A stretch of 64,000 nucleotides of DNA from Planococcus maritimus (lineage in GTDB: Bacteria; Bacillota; Bacilli; Bacillales_A; Planococcaceae). The stretch is from assembly GCF_001687625.2 (NCBI RefSeq), contig NZ_CP016538.2:1518501-1582500 (forward strand). The letters run 5' to 3'. The translations under genes were made by a program, and so were the position numbers. The notes beneath the pieces are model-generated. The model was not told the DNA's origin, did not search any database, and was given only the letters and a program-made list of their open reading frames with translations. Of the stretch, positions 38,674-47,337 are shown in pieces (position 1 is the stretch's first letter; each line of letters begins with the position of its first letter).

Positions 38674-39666
38674 ATGAAACTGAAACCATACCGTATTGGC
38701 TACCGGACCATGAAAACTGCATTAGGAACCGCTATCGCCATCTATTTGGCGCAGATGATCGGCCTTGAATACTATGTATCAGCCGGTATCTTGACGATGC
38801 TGTGCATCCAGCCGACGAAAAAGAAATCGGTTCGTGCGGCGTTTTCCCGTTTTGTGGCGAGCATGATCGCCGTCGGATTTGCCTTGGTGTTTTTTGAACT
38901 GGGCAGCTACAATCCTATCGTGCTTGGAATCATGATCTTGCTGTTCATACCAGTGCTCGTGAGCCTCGGCTTTTCGGATGGTTTTATATCCAGTGCAGTT
39001 ATTTTGATGCATCTATATGATGCGAAAAATTTGACCATGGATTTATTTCTTAATGAAGTGCTGTTGATGCTGATCGGTTTCGGGACCGCTTTGATCGTTA
39101 ACATGTACATGCCGAGCATCGAGAAAAAACTTGATCGTTATAGAGAAGATGTCGAAAGGCTATACTCGACGATTTTCCGGGAAACGACCATTTTCCTCCG
39201 CCACGGCGAATCTGGTTGGACCGGCAAGGAATTGATGGAATCGGAAAAACTCATCGACAAAGCTAAGGCGCTCGCCTATCAGGACGTCGAGAACCATTTG
39301 TTGCGTCACGAAAATAAGTATTACCATTATTTCGATATGCGAGAGCAGCAGCTTCAAATCATCGAACGCATCTTGCCGAAAATCACAGCTCTGCCGGTGA
39401 TTGTAGGGCAGACAGAGCTCGTCGCTGACTTTTTAGAGGATTTATCGGAACATGTGCATTCCGGTAACACCGCCGATCAGTATATCAGCAAACTGGAGCG
39501 GTTAAAGGCGAATTTCGCTGCGATGCCATTACCGGATACGCATGAAAAGTTTCTGGCAATGGCAGACTTGAATGCAATCATCCAGGAAATGGAGACTTAT
39601 CTCGAGATTAAGCAGAGCTATAAAGGCTTCCATAATAAAAAAGGGCTCAACCCAAGCACTGCGTGA
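38674..39666 (+). CDS. yqjA: FUSC/aromatic acid exporter family protein (YqjA)
   Basis: The 330-residue protein has an N-terminal membrane domain with four hydrophobic helices (about 8-150), recognised by YRTMKTALGTAIAIYLAQMIGLEYY and ILTMLCIQPTKKKS, and a soluble helical C-terminal domain (about 160-320). This is the DUF939/ArAE_1 architecture of B. subtilis YqjA. Transport of aromatic acids is a family suggestion only. AGGAGAGAGG precedes the ATG. Confidence 0.85.
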   Translation: MKLKPYRIGYRTMKTALGTAIAIYLAQMIGLEYYVSAGILTMLCIQPTKKKSVRAAFSRFVASMIAVGFALVFFELGSYNPIVLGIMILLFIPVLVSLGFSDGFISSAVILMHLYDAKNLTMDLFLNEVLLMLIGFGTALIVNMYMPSIEKKLDRYREDVERLYSTIFRETTIFLRHGESGWTGKELMESEKLIDKAKALAYQDVENHLLRHENKYYHYFDMREQQLQIIERILPKITALPVIVGQTELVADFLEDLSEHVHSGNTADQYISKLERLKANFAAMPLPDTHEKFLAMADLNAIIQEMETYLEIKQSYKGFHNKKGLNPSTA

Positions 39667-39668
39667 AC

Positions 39669-39708
39669 AAAACCAGCCCGGAGAGCGATACTCTCTGGGC
39701 TGGTTTTT
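39669..39708 (+). terminator. yqjA terminator
   Basis: AAAACCAGCCCGGAGAG pairs with CTCTCTGGGCTGGTTTT (one G-T pair) around loop CGATA, then T residues. Confidence 0.92.
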
Positions 39709-39723
39709 CTTTATAGACGAATG

Positions 39724-39770
39724 AAAAAAGGGCATCCAAACGCGCACAGCAAGCGTTGTGGATGACCTTT
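39724..39770 (-). terminator. prli42 terminator
   Basis: Read on the minus strand, AAAGG-CATCCA-AACGC arms (39753-39770 with 39728-39744) form a near-perfect stem followed by CCCTTTTTTC, 13 bp after the prli42 stop. Confidence 0.82.
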
Positions 39771-39782
39771 CGCAAATTCATA

Positions 39783-39878
39783 TTAAATGACGAAGCTTAA
39801 GCCCATCATCAGGCTCGACAGCAGCATCAATCCGACCATTGCGTAGACAATGACTTTACGGAAAGCTTGGTTTCTCAT
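39783..39878 (-). CDS. prli42: Stressosome-associated small membrane protein Prli42
   Basis: The open frame encodes only 31 residues: a basic start (MRNQAFRKV) and one membrane helix (VYAMVGLMLLSSLMMGLSF). Size, polarity and the LLSSL core match Prli42 of Listeria and Bacillales, a membrane anchor that recruits the stressosome RsbR proteins. AAAGGAGC lies about 11 bp upstream; an in-frame ATG nine bases earlier (MLS) is possible but too close to that site. The gene sits on the opposite strand between yqjA and the epimerase gene. Confidence 0.82.
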   Translation of the reverse strand: MRNQAFRKVIVYAMVGLMLLSSLMMGLSFVI

Positions 39879-40043
39879 GGATAGCATAGCTCCTTTATTC
39901 CTGTACTTTGAGAGAATCATACCACATCTGGGCCGGATTTTAAACTGCCAGTCACGCCATTTTCTTAATATTCCATAACAACTAGAGTTTTTGAGCTTGA
40001 ATGGGTACAATGAAGAGGAAGCCAAAAAAGGAAGTGAATAAGG

Positions 40044-40442
40044 ATGAAGAAAGTCGATCATATCGGAATCGCAGTCAAAGATTTAGAGCAGGTCCTGCCT
40101 TATTACACAGAGACACTGGGGTGTCCGTTGATGAAAATCGAAGAAGTGGAAGGGCAGAAAGTGAAAGTGGCATTTATCGATGCCGGCAATATTAAATTGG
40201 AATTGCTAGAACCAATGAGCGAAGACAGCCCGATCCATAAATTCATCGAGAAAAAAGGCGAAGGCATCCACCACATTGCCTTCGGTGTCGACGGCATTGA
40301 AGAACGCATGGCGGAACTTCGTGAAAACGGTGTCAAATTATTAAGTGACGAACCGAAACCGGGAGCGGGAGGGGCAATGGTCGCCTTTTTACACCCGAAA
40401 TCGTCTAATGGCGTCTTGTACGAACTTTGTGAAAAGAAGTGA
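40044..40442 (+). CDS. mce: Methylmalonyl-CoA epimerase
   Basis: The 132-residue vicinal-oxygen-chelate protein interconverts (S)- and (R)-methylmalonyl-CoA. It shows the expected metal-ligand positions: His6 in KKVDHIGIAV, the KLELLEP glutamate, the GIHHIAFGV histidine and the final Glu in GVLYELCEKK. It supplies the R isomer required by MutA/ScpA. It forms an operon with the carboxyltransferase 15 bp downstream, like yqjC-yqjD in B. subtilis. Confidence 0.94.
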   Translation: MKKVDHIGIAVKDLEQVLPYYTETLGCPLMKIEEVEGQKVKVAFIDAGNIKLELLEPMSEDSPIHKFIEKKGEGIHHIAFGVDGIEERMAELRENGVKLLSDEPKPGAGGAMVAFLHPKSSNGVLYELCEKK

Positions 40443-40457
40443 TGGAGGAGTGGGGAC

Positions 40458-41999
40458 ATGGACATTTATGAACGCATCAATGAGCTATATGACAGAAAAA
40501 GAGAAATCGAACTAGGGGGCGGCGAAGCCCGCATCGATAAGCAACATGAAAAAGGCAAACTGACGGCACGCGAGCGTATTGATTTATTAGTCGATGAAGG
40601 CAGCTTTGTGGAACTGAGCCCGTTTGTTGAACATCGCACGACGGACTTTGGCATGGGCAAAGGACCAGGGGAAGGTGTCGTGACCGGCTATGGCAAAGTG
40701 AACGGACGCCCGATTTACTTGTTTTCACAGGATTTCACCGTTTTTGGCGGTGCTTTGGGTGAAATGCACGCCAAAAAAATCGCCAATGTTATGGACATGG
40801 CGGCAAAAAATGGTGCGCCATTCATCGGCTTGAACGATTCCGGCGGTGCCCGTATCCAAGAAGGCGTATTATCACTTGATGGCTATGGCCATATTTTCTA
40901 CCGCAACTCTATCTATTCGGGTGTAATTCCGCAAATCTCAGTCATTATGGGACCTTCTGCAGGCGGTGCGGTCTATTCGCCGGCCATTACGGATTTTGTC
41001 TTCATGGTCGACAAAACGAGCCAGATGTTCATCACCGGCCCGAAAGTCATCGAAACAGTGACTGGGGAAAAAATCTCCTCTGAGGATCTCGGAGGATCAC
41101 GTGTACATACCGCCATCAGCGGAAACGCCCATTTCCGTTCTGGATCAGAACAAGAAGTTTTGGAAATGGTGCGTCAATTGGTCAGCTACCTGCCGCAGAA
41201 CAACCAAGAAATGCCACCGCGCCTCGAGGTAGATAATGAAGACGATTACCGTCCGGATTTAGCGGATGTTGTCCCTTACGAAGCAATCCGCCCATACGAC
41301 GTCCGAAAAGTCGTGGAACAAGTTGTCGATAAGGACAGCTTTATGGAAGTACAACCGGAATTTGCGCGTAATATCGTGATCGGCCTTGCCCGCATCAAAG
41401 GGGAAACGGTCGGGCTTGTGTGCAACCAGCCGAAAGTAATGGCTGGTGGGCTCGATATCGATTCTTCCGATAAAGCGGCGCGTTTCATCCGCTTCTGCGA
41501 CAGCTTCAACATTCCGCTGATTACCTTTGAAGATGTCACTGGGTTCTTCCCAGGCATCAAGCAAGAGCACGGCGGGATTATTCGCCACGGAGCGAAAATC
41601 TTATATGCTTATTCGGAAGCAACCGTTCCGAAAATGACCGTCATCTTGCGAAAAGCATACGGTGGCGCTTACGTGGCTCTTAACTCGAAATCGATCGGTG
41701 CGGATCTGGTGTTCTCTTGGCCAAATGCCGAAATCGCCGTCATGGGCCCGAACGGTGCAGCAAATATCATTTTCGCACGCGAAATCGCTGCAAGCGACGA
41801 TCCTGAAGCGACACGTGCAGCGAAAATTGAAGAATACCGCGAAAAATTCGCGAACCCGTACGTCGCGGCTTCGCGCGGCATGGTCGATGATGTCATCGAC
41901 CCGCGTGAAACACGCATTAAATTGATTCAGGCGCTTGAGATGATGCGCAATAAGAAAGACGAACGGCCGAAGAAAAAACATGGCAATATGCCACTATAA
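40458..41999 (+). CDS. Acyl-CoA (propionyl-CoA) carboxylase carboxyltransferase subunit
   Basis: The 513-residue crotonase-fold enzyme matches PccB/MmdA and YqjD. It has two carboxyltransferase halves, with IGLNDSGGARIQEGVLSLDGYG and the oxyanion-hole stretch MGPSAGGAVYSPAITDF in the first, and MTVILRKAYGGAYVALNSKS in the second. With a biotin carboxylase and BCCP it would make (S)-methylmalonyl-CoA from propionyl-CoA, upstream of the epimerase. No dedicated biotin subunits are adjacent. Decarboxylation in a membrane complex is the alternative reading, but no such subunits are seen. Confidence 0.9.
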   Translation: MDIYERINELYDRKREIELGGGEARIDKQHEKGKLTARERIDLLVDEGSFVELSPFVEHRTTDFGMGKGPGEGVVTGYGKVNGRPIYLFSQDFTVFGGALGEMHAKKIANVMDMAAKNGAPFIGLNDSGGARIQEGVLSLDGYGHIFYRNSIYSGVIPQISVIMGPSAGGAVYSPAITDFVFMVDKTSQMFITGPKVIETVTGEKISSEDLGGSRVHTAISGNAHFRSGSEQEVLEMVRQLVSYLPQNNQEMPPRLEVDNEDDYRPDLADVVPYEAIRPYDVRKVVEQVVDKDSFMEVQPEFARNIVIGLARIKGETVGLVCNQPKVMAGGLDIDSSDKAARFIRFCDSFNIPLITFEDVTGFFPGIKQEHGGIIRHGAKILYAYSEATVPKMTVILRKAYGGAYVALNSKSIGADLVFSWPNAEIAVMGPNGAANIIFAREIAASDDPEATRAAKIEEYREKFANPYVAASRGMVDDVIDPRETRIKLIQALEMMRNKKDERPKKKHGNMPL

Positions 42000-42011
42000 A
42001 AGATTTCTTGA

Positions 42012-42052
42012 TCAATCTCTTCCTATATAAAGGGAAGAGATTGATGCGTTTT
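42012..42052 (+). terminator. Probable terminator after the carboxyltransferase gene
   Basis: TCAATCTCTTCC pairs with GGAAGAGATTGA around an 8-base AT-rich loop; the T-run after it is short (TGCGTTTTA), so termination may be partial. Confidence 0.65.
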
Positions 42053-42122
42053 ACATGAAGTCGACAGGTGCTAAGGCTATAATGGGAATTGGAATAAATG
42101 CATTAGAAGAGGAGTTTTTTGA

Positions 42123-43241
42123 ATGAAAACCGATCGCTTATTAGAAGAATTTTTGGAGCTTGTGCAAATCGACTCCGAAACAAAAGAAGAAGCCGCTATT
42201 GCGGAAGTATTGACGAATAAACTGGAAGCGTTAGGCTTCAGTGTCGTCGAAGATGATTCCAAACGACGTACAGGGCACGGGGCTGGAAATCTAGTAGCGA
42301 CACTTGAAGGCACGAAAAAAGATGCACCGCCGATTTACTTCACGGTTCATATGGATACGGTCGTTCCCGGCAAAGGCATCAAGCCGGAAGTCCGCGACGG
42401 CTATGTTTATTCAGATGGCACAACCATACTAGGCGCTGATGACAAAGCGGGGGTTGCAGCGCTACTTGAACTTGCGCGCCACTTGTCAGAAGAAAACGTC
42501 GAGCATGGAGATATCCAATTCTTGATCACTGCCGGCGAAGAAAGTGGTTTGGTCGGAGCGAAAGAATTTGACGCATCTCTCTTAAAAGCGAAGTTCGGCT
42601 ATGCGGTCGACAGCGACGGAGAGGTCGGCGGCATTGTAACGTCCGCTCCGAACCAAGCAAAACTATGGACCACCATTTACGGCAAGACAGCCCATGCCGG
42701 CGTGGCACCAGAAAAAGGCGTCTCTGCCATCACCATCGCTTCAAAAGCGATAGCGCGCATGAAGCTTGGCCGCATCGACGAAGAGACGACTGCCAATATC
42801 GGCCGCTTCGAAGGTGGCAAAGCGACCAATATCGTTTGCGATGAAGTCCACATCTTATCAGAAGCCCGTTCCATCAGCGAAGACAAACTAGCAGACCAGA
42901 CGGCCCATATGGAATCCGTGTTCGAAGAAGTTGCCAAGGAAATGGGCGGGCGTGCAGAAACAGACGTCCAGCTTATGTATCCAGGCTTCCGTTTTGACGA
43001 AATGGATCCAGTCGTCGACATCGCAAAAACTGCAGCTGAGCGCATCGGACGCCCGTCGCCCGTGCTGACAAGCGGTGGCGGCAGCGATGCCAATATCATC
43101 AACGGCCATGGCGTCCCGACGGTCAATCTATGTGTCGGCTATGAAGAAATCCACACAACAAACGAACGCATGCCGGTGCTAGAGCTTGAGAAATTAACTG
43201 AGCTACTAGTCGAAATCGTCAAAGAAGCAGCCACCCGTTAA
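42123..43241 (+). CDS. M20 family tripeptidase-like metallopeptidase (YqjE type)
   Basis: The 372-residue zinc peptidase has the M20 signature: FTVHMDTV and GADDKAGVA supply the first His and bridging Asp, AGEESGLVGA the catalytic Glu, DSDGEVGG the next ligand, and the lid domain lies at about 180-290. A late HTTNERM-like stretch gives the last His. It is annotated PepT-like or YqjE in Bacillales and probably trims peptides. A consensus TATAAT (42078-42083) lies upstream without a convincing -35. Confidence 0.88.
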   Translation: MKTDRLLEEFLELVQIDSETKEEAAIAEVLTNKLEALGFSVVEDDSKRRTGHGAGNLVATLEGTKKDAPPIYFTVHMDTVVPGKGIKPEVRDGYVYSDGTTILGADDKAGVAALLELARHLSEENVEHGDIQFLITAGEESGLVGAKEFDASLLKAKFGYAVDSDGEVGGIVTSAPNQAKLWTTIYGKTAHAGVAPEKGVSAITIASKAIARMKLGRIDEETTANIGRFEGGKATNIVCDEVHILSEARSISEDKLADQTAHMESVFEEVAKEMGGRAETDVQLMYPGFRFDEMDPVVDIAKTAAERIGRPSPVLTSGGGSDANIINGHGVPTVNLCVGYEEIHTTNERMPVLELEKLTELLVEIVKEAATR

Positions 43242-43250
43242 TCAAACCAT

Positions 43251-43301
43251 AACAACTGCCCTCGAAGATCATTCAATATGGTTTTTGGGGGCAGTTGTTT
43301 G
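43251..43301 (+). terminator. Candidate terminator after the M20 peptidase gene
   Basis: AACAACTGCCC (43251-43261) and GGGCAGTTGTT (43289-43299) are perfectly complementary but separated by a 27-base loop; a short T-run follows. Confidence 0.55.
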
Positions 43302-43331
43302 TGTATAGAAATGTTCTGGAGATTGCGCTGC

Positions 43332-43375
43332 AAGGGGCACGCCAGCCCGCTCGGTCCCTCAGGCGTCGGCCCCTT
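43332..43375. repeat. GC-rich imperfect hairpin, intergenic
   Basis: AAGGGGC-ACGCC (43332-43343) pairs with GGCGT-CG-GCCCCTT (43362-43375) with a two-base bulge. It lies in the 1-kb gene-free stretch between the peptidase gene and dinB, upstream of the tandem repeats. No coding potential is visible. It may be a dispersed intergenic repeat. Confidence 0.55.
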
Positions 43376-43494
43376 TCCGCTTCATCTCTAGTTTTAGAAA
43401 GTAAATCAAATGCATCTAGCAATGGAATTAATTTGAATAGTTTTGTTCAGCTTTGTAAGTTCAAATTGAATAGCCATGGCAACTTCATAACCAT

Positions 43495-44160
43495 CAAGTC
43501 TAGCTAAGCGTCCCCACCAGCGGATGAAGTTAATCAATGGTGATACGTCGTCGTACGCAATATCCAATGAAATCTAACAGCCGCACCGCGCCCACGGGCG
43601 AGCCGAAGCCATGAGACGAACGTTCTTTTCGGCTCATGGCAGGAGGCCAGCCCAAAGCGGGAGGCGGCTACTTGAAGATAAAACAAACAATAGCCGGCAC
43701 CTCACCCTCACAAGTCTAACTAAGCAATATCCACCAGTGGATGATCCCATCTAACAGAGACGCTTCGTCGCATATAATACTTAATGAAATCTATAAGCCG
43801 AACCGCGCACATGGGCGAGCCGAAGCCATGAGACGAATGTTCTTCTCGGCTCATTGCAAGAGGCCAGCCCAAAGCGGAAGGCGGCTACTTAAAGATGAAA
43901 CATACAACGACCGGTATATCCCACTCACACGCTCAACTAAGCGTCATCTCCCAGTGGATGCATGCAATCAAAGCAGACACCTCTTCGCAACCATGTCCCA
44001 ATGAATTTAACAGCCGAACCGCGCACAAGGGCGAGCCGAAGCAATGAGACGAGCGTCCTTCTCGGCTCATTGTGAGAGGCTAGCCCAAAGCGGGAGGCGG
44101 CTACTTAAAGATGAAATATACAATGACCGCCACATCACACTCCCAAGTGCCACTAATGAC
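43495..44160. repeat. Tandem array of three 216-217 bp units plus a partial fourth
   Basis: Units begin at 43495, 43711 and 43928, and a fragment at 44144. Each unit starts with a CAAGTCTAACTAAG-like sequence and includes ACCGCGC, GGGCGAGCCGAAGC, ATGAGACGA, CTCGGCTCAT, GGCCAGCCCAAAGCGG and GGCGGCTACTT. Units are similar but not identical. Within each, GAGCCGAA/TTCGGCTC and GCCATGAG/CTCATGGC can form alternative hairpins. The unit length is not a multiple of three in all copies, and the short open frames crossing them have no ribosome sites, so coding is unlikely. The flanks 43376-43494 hold nothing recognisable. Confidence 0.85.
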
Positions 44161-44179
44161 GCAAATCCAGCAAAACCGA

Positions 44180-44214
44180 AAAAGCTGAACAGGATGCCTG
44201 TTCGCCTTTTTTTT
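44180..44214 (+). terminator. Terminator between the repeat array and dinB
   Basis: GAACAGG (44187-44193), loop ATG, CCTGTTC (44197-44203), with an A-run before and eight T residues after. No annotated gene ends here, so it would stop transcription coming through the repeat array. Confidence 0.85.
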
Positions 44215-44251
44215 GATACACTGAAAGAAAAAGGAAAGCGAAGCGATTGTT

Positions 44252-45493
44252 ATGGCGTGGCGCGTGATCTTCCACATTGATATGAATAGCTTTTATGCAT
44301 CCGTCGAGCAGGCGCACAATCCAACGCTGAAGGGGAAAGCACTGGCGATTGCCGGAAACCCAAAAGAGCGCAAAGGCATCATCGTCACCTGCTCCTACGA
44401 GGCGCGAGCACACGGCATCTACACGACCATGCAAGTACACGAGGCGAAAAAGAAATACCCAGAACTCTTGCTGATGCCGCCGAATTTCGACCGCTACCGG
44501 GAAGCATCACGTCAAATGTTCGAGATCCTGCGGACATATACCGATGCGGTCGAACCGGTGTCGATCGATGAGGCGTATGTCGATGTGACTGAATTATCGA
44601 CGGATAAACATCCCGTGAAAATTGCCGAAGAGCTGCAGCAGCGTATTCTAAAGGAACTCGACTTGCCATGCTCCATTGGCATCGCGCCGAATAAATTCCT
44701 CGCCAAAACAGCGTCCGATATGAAAAAACCGCTCGGCATCACCATCCTCCGGAAACGCGATATCCAGCGCATCCTATGGCCGAGAGAAGTCATTGAAATG
44801 CACGGCATCGGGGAAAGCACTGCGAAAAAACTCAATAGCCTAAAACTATTCACAATTGGCGATTTGGCAAATGCGCCGGAAGGCTTGATCAAAGAGAAAA
44901 TGGGAAAAAACGGCGTGCGGCTGCAGGCGCGTGCCAGAGGAGAAGACAGCCGCGAAGTTGATCCGGATTCGATTTATGACCGAAAAAGTGTCGGCACCTC
45001 GACGACTTTGCCGTTTGATGAGACCGATCTCGAAAGCTTGCAGAAAATATTTCGGACGCTCAGCACGAAAGTCGCAGCAAGGCTCCATGCGAAAAACTTG
45101 GCGGGGCCGACCGTCAGCATCCAGACGCGCAGTTCGGACTGGAAAAACCGCACCCGCAGCGTTACTTTGAACAATACCTTATGGAAAGAGCAAGACATCA
45201 TGCTGCAGGCGTGGCAATTGTTCGAAACGCATTGGAACGGCGAACCGCTGCGGCTCGTCGGAGTGACTGTCTCAAACGTCGTCGACAAGGGCGACATGAC
45301 CGAGCAATTATCACTCTTCAATTTTGAAGAACACGCGAAAGATGAACCAATTCTGGACTTGGTCGCCAAACTCGAAAGCCGTTTCGGCAAAGGCTCTGTC
45401 TCTAGGGGAATGCCGTATCAACAATCGAAGCATGATGCACAAACCAGCTTAAGCAAAGATTTTCTGAGTGACCATGAGAGGAAGAAACGCTAA
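44252..45493 (+). CDS. dinB: DNA polymerase IV (Y family)
   Basis: The 413-residue translesion polymerase has catalytic Asp10 (FHIDMNSFYASVE) and Asp106/Glu107 (SIDEAYVDV), the helix-hairpin-helix region IEMHGIGESTAKKLN, the little-finger domain (about 245-350) and the sliding-clamp motif QLSLF. The ATG at 44252 has only a distant AAGGAAAG (16-20 bp), so initiation may be weak. I saw no LexA box immediately upstream. Its stop shares one base with the rnz start (TAATG). Confidence 0.94.
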   Translation: MAWRVIFHIDMNSFYASVEQAHNPTLKGKALAIAGNPKERKGIIVTCSYEARAHGIYTTMQVHEAKKKYPELLLMPPNFDRYREASRQMFEILRTYTDAVEPVSIDEAYVDVTELSTDKHPVKIAEELQQRILKELDLPCSIGIAPNKFLAKTASDMKKPLGITILRKRDIQRILWPREVIEMHGIGESTAKKLNSLKLFTIGDLANAPEGLIKEKMGKNGVRLQARARGEDSREVDPDSIYDRKSVGTSTTLPFDETDLESLQKIFRTLSTKVAARLHAKNLAGPTVSIQTRSSDWKNRTRSVTLNNTLWKEQDIMLQAWQLFETHWNGEPLRLVGVTVSNVVDKGDMTEQLSLFNFEEHAKDEPILDLVAKLESRFGKGSVSRGMPYQQSKHDAQTSLSKDFLSDHERKKR

Positions 45494-46446
45494 TGCAAGT
45501 ATTATTTTTAGGAACAGGGGCGGGCATGCCGTCGAAACAACGCAATACCTCGGCACTGGCTTTGAAATTACACGAAGAGCGCGGGGCTATTTGGTTGTTT
45601 GACTGCGGTGAAGCGGTCCAGCACCAGATTCTTGAGACGACCATTAAACCACGAAAAATCGAGAAAATCTTTATTACACATATGCATGGCGACCATATAT
45701 TCGGCTTGCCGGGGCTATTGGGCTCGCGTTCGTTCCAAGGAGGCGATGAGCCTCTTGACTTGTATGGACCGAAAGAGCTGAAGGAATACGTCGAAATGAC
45801 CTTGCGCTTGAGTCGGACGCATTTGACTTATCCCATCCGCTTTCATGAAGTAACTGAAGGCGTCATTTTTGAAGACAAAACAATGACGGTCGAAGCCGGT
45901 CTGTTGGAACACGTCATTCCGACTTACGGTTATCGCATCAAGCAAAAACCGCTATTGCCGAAGCTTGATATGAACAAGGCGAAACAACTCGGCGTCCCGA
46001 AAGGCCCACTGCTGGCCAAGTTAAAGGCCGGGGAAACTGTCGAACTAGAGGACGGCAGAAACGTAAAGTCCAGCGATGTGACCGAACCAGCAGAGCCCGG
46101 CTTTACAGTCACGATCCTTGGAGATACCCAGTATTGCTCAAAATCGGAGCACTTAGCACAAGATGCCGACCTGGTCGTCCACGAAGCAACGTTCGACGGG
46201 GAGACGGAGAAATTGGCCAAGGATTACGGCCATTCGACGATTTTGGATGCAGCGACCGTTGCAAGTCGCGCGCAGGCGCAAAAGCTTATCGTCAATCACG
46301 TGAGTGCCCGTTTTATGCCCGAGCATGAAAAAGAGTTACTGAAAAACATGCGTAAAGTCCACGAAGACAGTGAAATTGCCCATGATTTCGATGAGTTCGA
46401 TTGGGTGAAAAAAGATCGCAAAATAGTGAAAATAGCAGGAAATTGA
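45493..46446 (+). CDS. rnz: Ribonuclease Z
   Basis: The 317-residue metallo-beta-lactamase-fold enzyme matures tRNA 3' ends. It has LFLGTGAGMPSKQRNTSAL at the N-terminus, the zinc motif HMHGDH (His63, His65, Asp67, His68) and the exosite arm near 150-190. It follows dinB in one operon, as yqjH-yqjK do in part of Bacillus. The length is normal for the short bacterial form. Confidence 0.96.
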   Translation: MQVLFLGTGAGMPSKQRNTSALALKLHEERGAIWLFDCGEAVQHQILETTIKPRKIEKIFITHMHGDHIFGLPGLLGSRSFQGGDEPLDLYGPKELKEYVEMTLRLSRTHLTYPIRFHEVTEGVIFEDKTMTVEAGLLEHVIPTYGYRIKQKPLLPKLDMNKAKQLGVPKGPLLAKLKAGETVELEDGRNVKSSDVTEPAEPGFTVTILGDTQYCSKSEHLAQDADLVVHEATFDGETEKLAKDYGHSTILDAATVASRAQAQKLIVNHVSARFMPEHEKELLKNMRKVHEDSEIAHDFDEFDWVKKDRKIVKIAGN

Positions 46447-46536
46447 GTCAATAAGCGCTTTTCGATTGGTTTCGAATAAAGCATTTAAGGAAGCGCTTGT
46501 GAATTGTGTCACAATAGCCGAAAGGATGTGCGGAAC

Positions 46537-47244
46537 ATGGATTTTCAAACAGTCATGGAGGAACTGCAAGCTTTGGGCAAAGAACGCACCAAAAAAATGT
46601 ATGTATCGAGTGGAGCAAAAGAACCGGTATTTGGCGTTGCAACAGGTGCGATGAAACCAATGGCCAAGCAAATTAAAATCGATCAGCCGCTGGCAGAAGA
46701 GTTGTATGCGACGGGCAATTACGACGCTATGTACTTTGCCGGCATTATCGCCGACCCGAAAGCGATGACGGAATCCGATTTCGACCGCTGGATGGACGGG
46801 GCTTATTTCTATATGCTGTCGGATTATGTTGTGGCGGTCACTTTGTCAGAATCCGACATCGCCCAGCAAGTCGCTGATAAATGGATCGAAAGCGGTGAAG
46901 AGTTGCGCATGTCCGCTGGCTGGAGCTGCTATTGCTGGCTGCTTGGAAACCGGAAGGACAGTGAATTCCAGAAAGACAAAATATCGGCTATGCTGGACAA
47001 AGTAAAGCATGAGATTCATCAAGCACCCGAACGGACGAAAGCCTCGATGAATAATTTTCTCTACACCGTTGGTATTTCTTACAAACCCTTGAGCGAAAAA
47101 GCGGCCGAAACCGCCAAAGCTGTCGGCAAAGTTGAGCTCAAACGGGAAAACAAGAAACCCACTCAACTCTATGCCTACGACAGCATCCAGCAAGGCTTGG
47201 AAAAAGGGCGCCTTGGATTCAAACGCAAATTTGTCAGATGTTAA
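46537..47244 (+). CDS. DNA alkylation repair (AlkD-like HEAT-repeat) protein
   Basis: The 235-residue helical protein belongs to the DNA alkylation repair family (COG4912). FGVATGAMKPMAKQIK, the tandem helices and WMDGAYFYMLSDYV, then WIESGEELRMSAGWSCYCWLL support this. Members of the AlkC/AlkD group excise alkylated purines; whether this one is an active glycosylase is unknown. The start is ATG 46537 (MDFQTVMEEL), after AAAGGATG; a longer upstream frame lacks a ribosome site. A terminator follows. Confidence 0.8.
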   Translation: MDFQTVMEELQALGKERTKKMYVSSGAKEPVFGVATGAMKPMAKQIKIDQPLAEELYATGNYDAMYFAGIIADPKAMTESDFDRWMDGAYFYMLSDYVVAVTLSESDIAQQVADKWIESGEELRMSAGWSCYCWLLGNRKDSEFQKDKISAMLDKVKHEIHQAPERTKASMNNFLYTVGISYKPLSEKAAETAKAVGKVELKRENKKPTQLYAYDSIQQGLEKGRLGFKRKFVRC

Positions 47245-47254
47245 TAGGAGGAAG

Positions 47255-47290
47255 AAAAAGTGCCGCCATTAAAGGGTTGGCGCTTTTTTT
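47255..47290 (+). terminator. Terminator after the AlkD-like gene
   Basis: AAAAAGTGCC pairs with GGCGCTTTTT (one G-T pair) over a 14-base loop, followed by T residues. Confidence 0.78.
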
Positions 47291-47337
47291 ATAGAATAAG
47301 TACTAGTTGTTTCGAAGCCGCTTAAGGAGATGAGAAT

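Noticed and set aside
43495..44160. CRISPR array
   Set aside because: Units are about 216 bp and similar over most of their length. There are no short identical repeats with unique spacers and no cas genes.
43741..44280. Open frames of 87 and 78 codons across the tandem repeats (43741-44004 and 44044-44280)
   Set aside because: They share short peptides only because the DNA repeats. Repeat lengths of 216 and 217 bp break the frame, and there are no ribosome sites or known domains.
46447..46536. Terminator or promoter between rnz and the AlkD-like gene
   Set aside because: AAGCGCTT occurs twice and a weak TTCGA hairpin can be drawn, but neither has a T-run or convincing -35/-10 pair.
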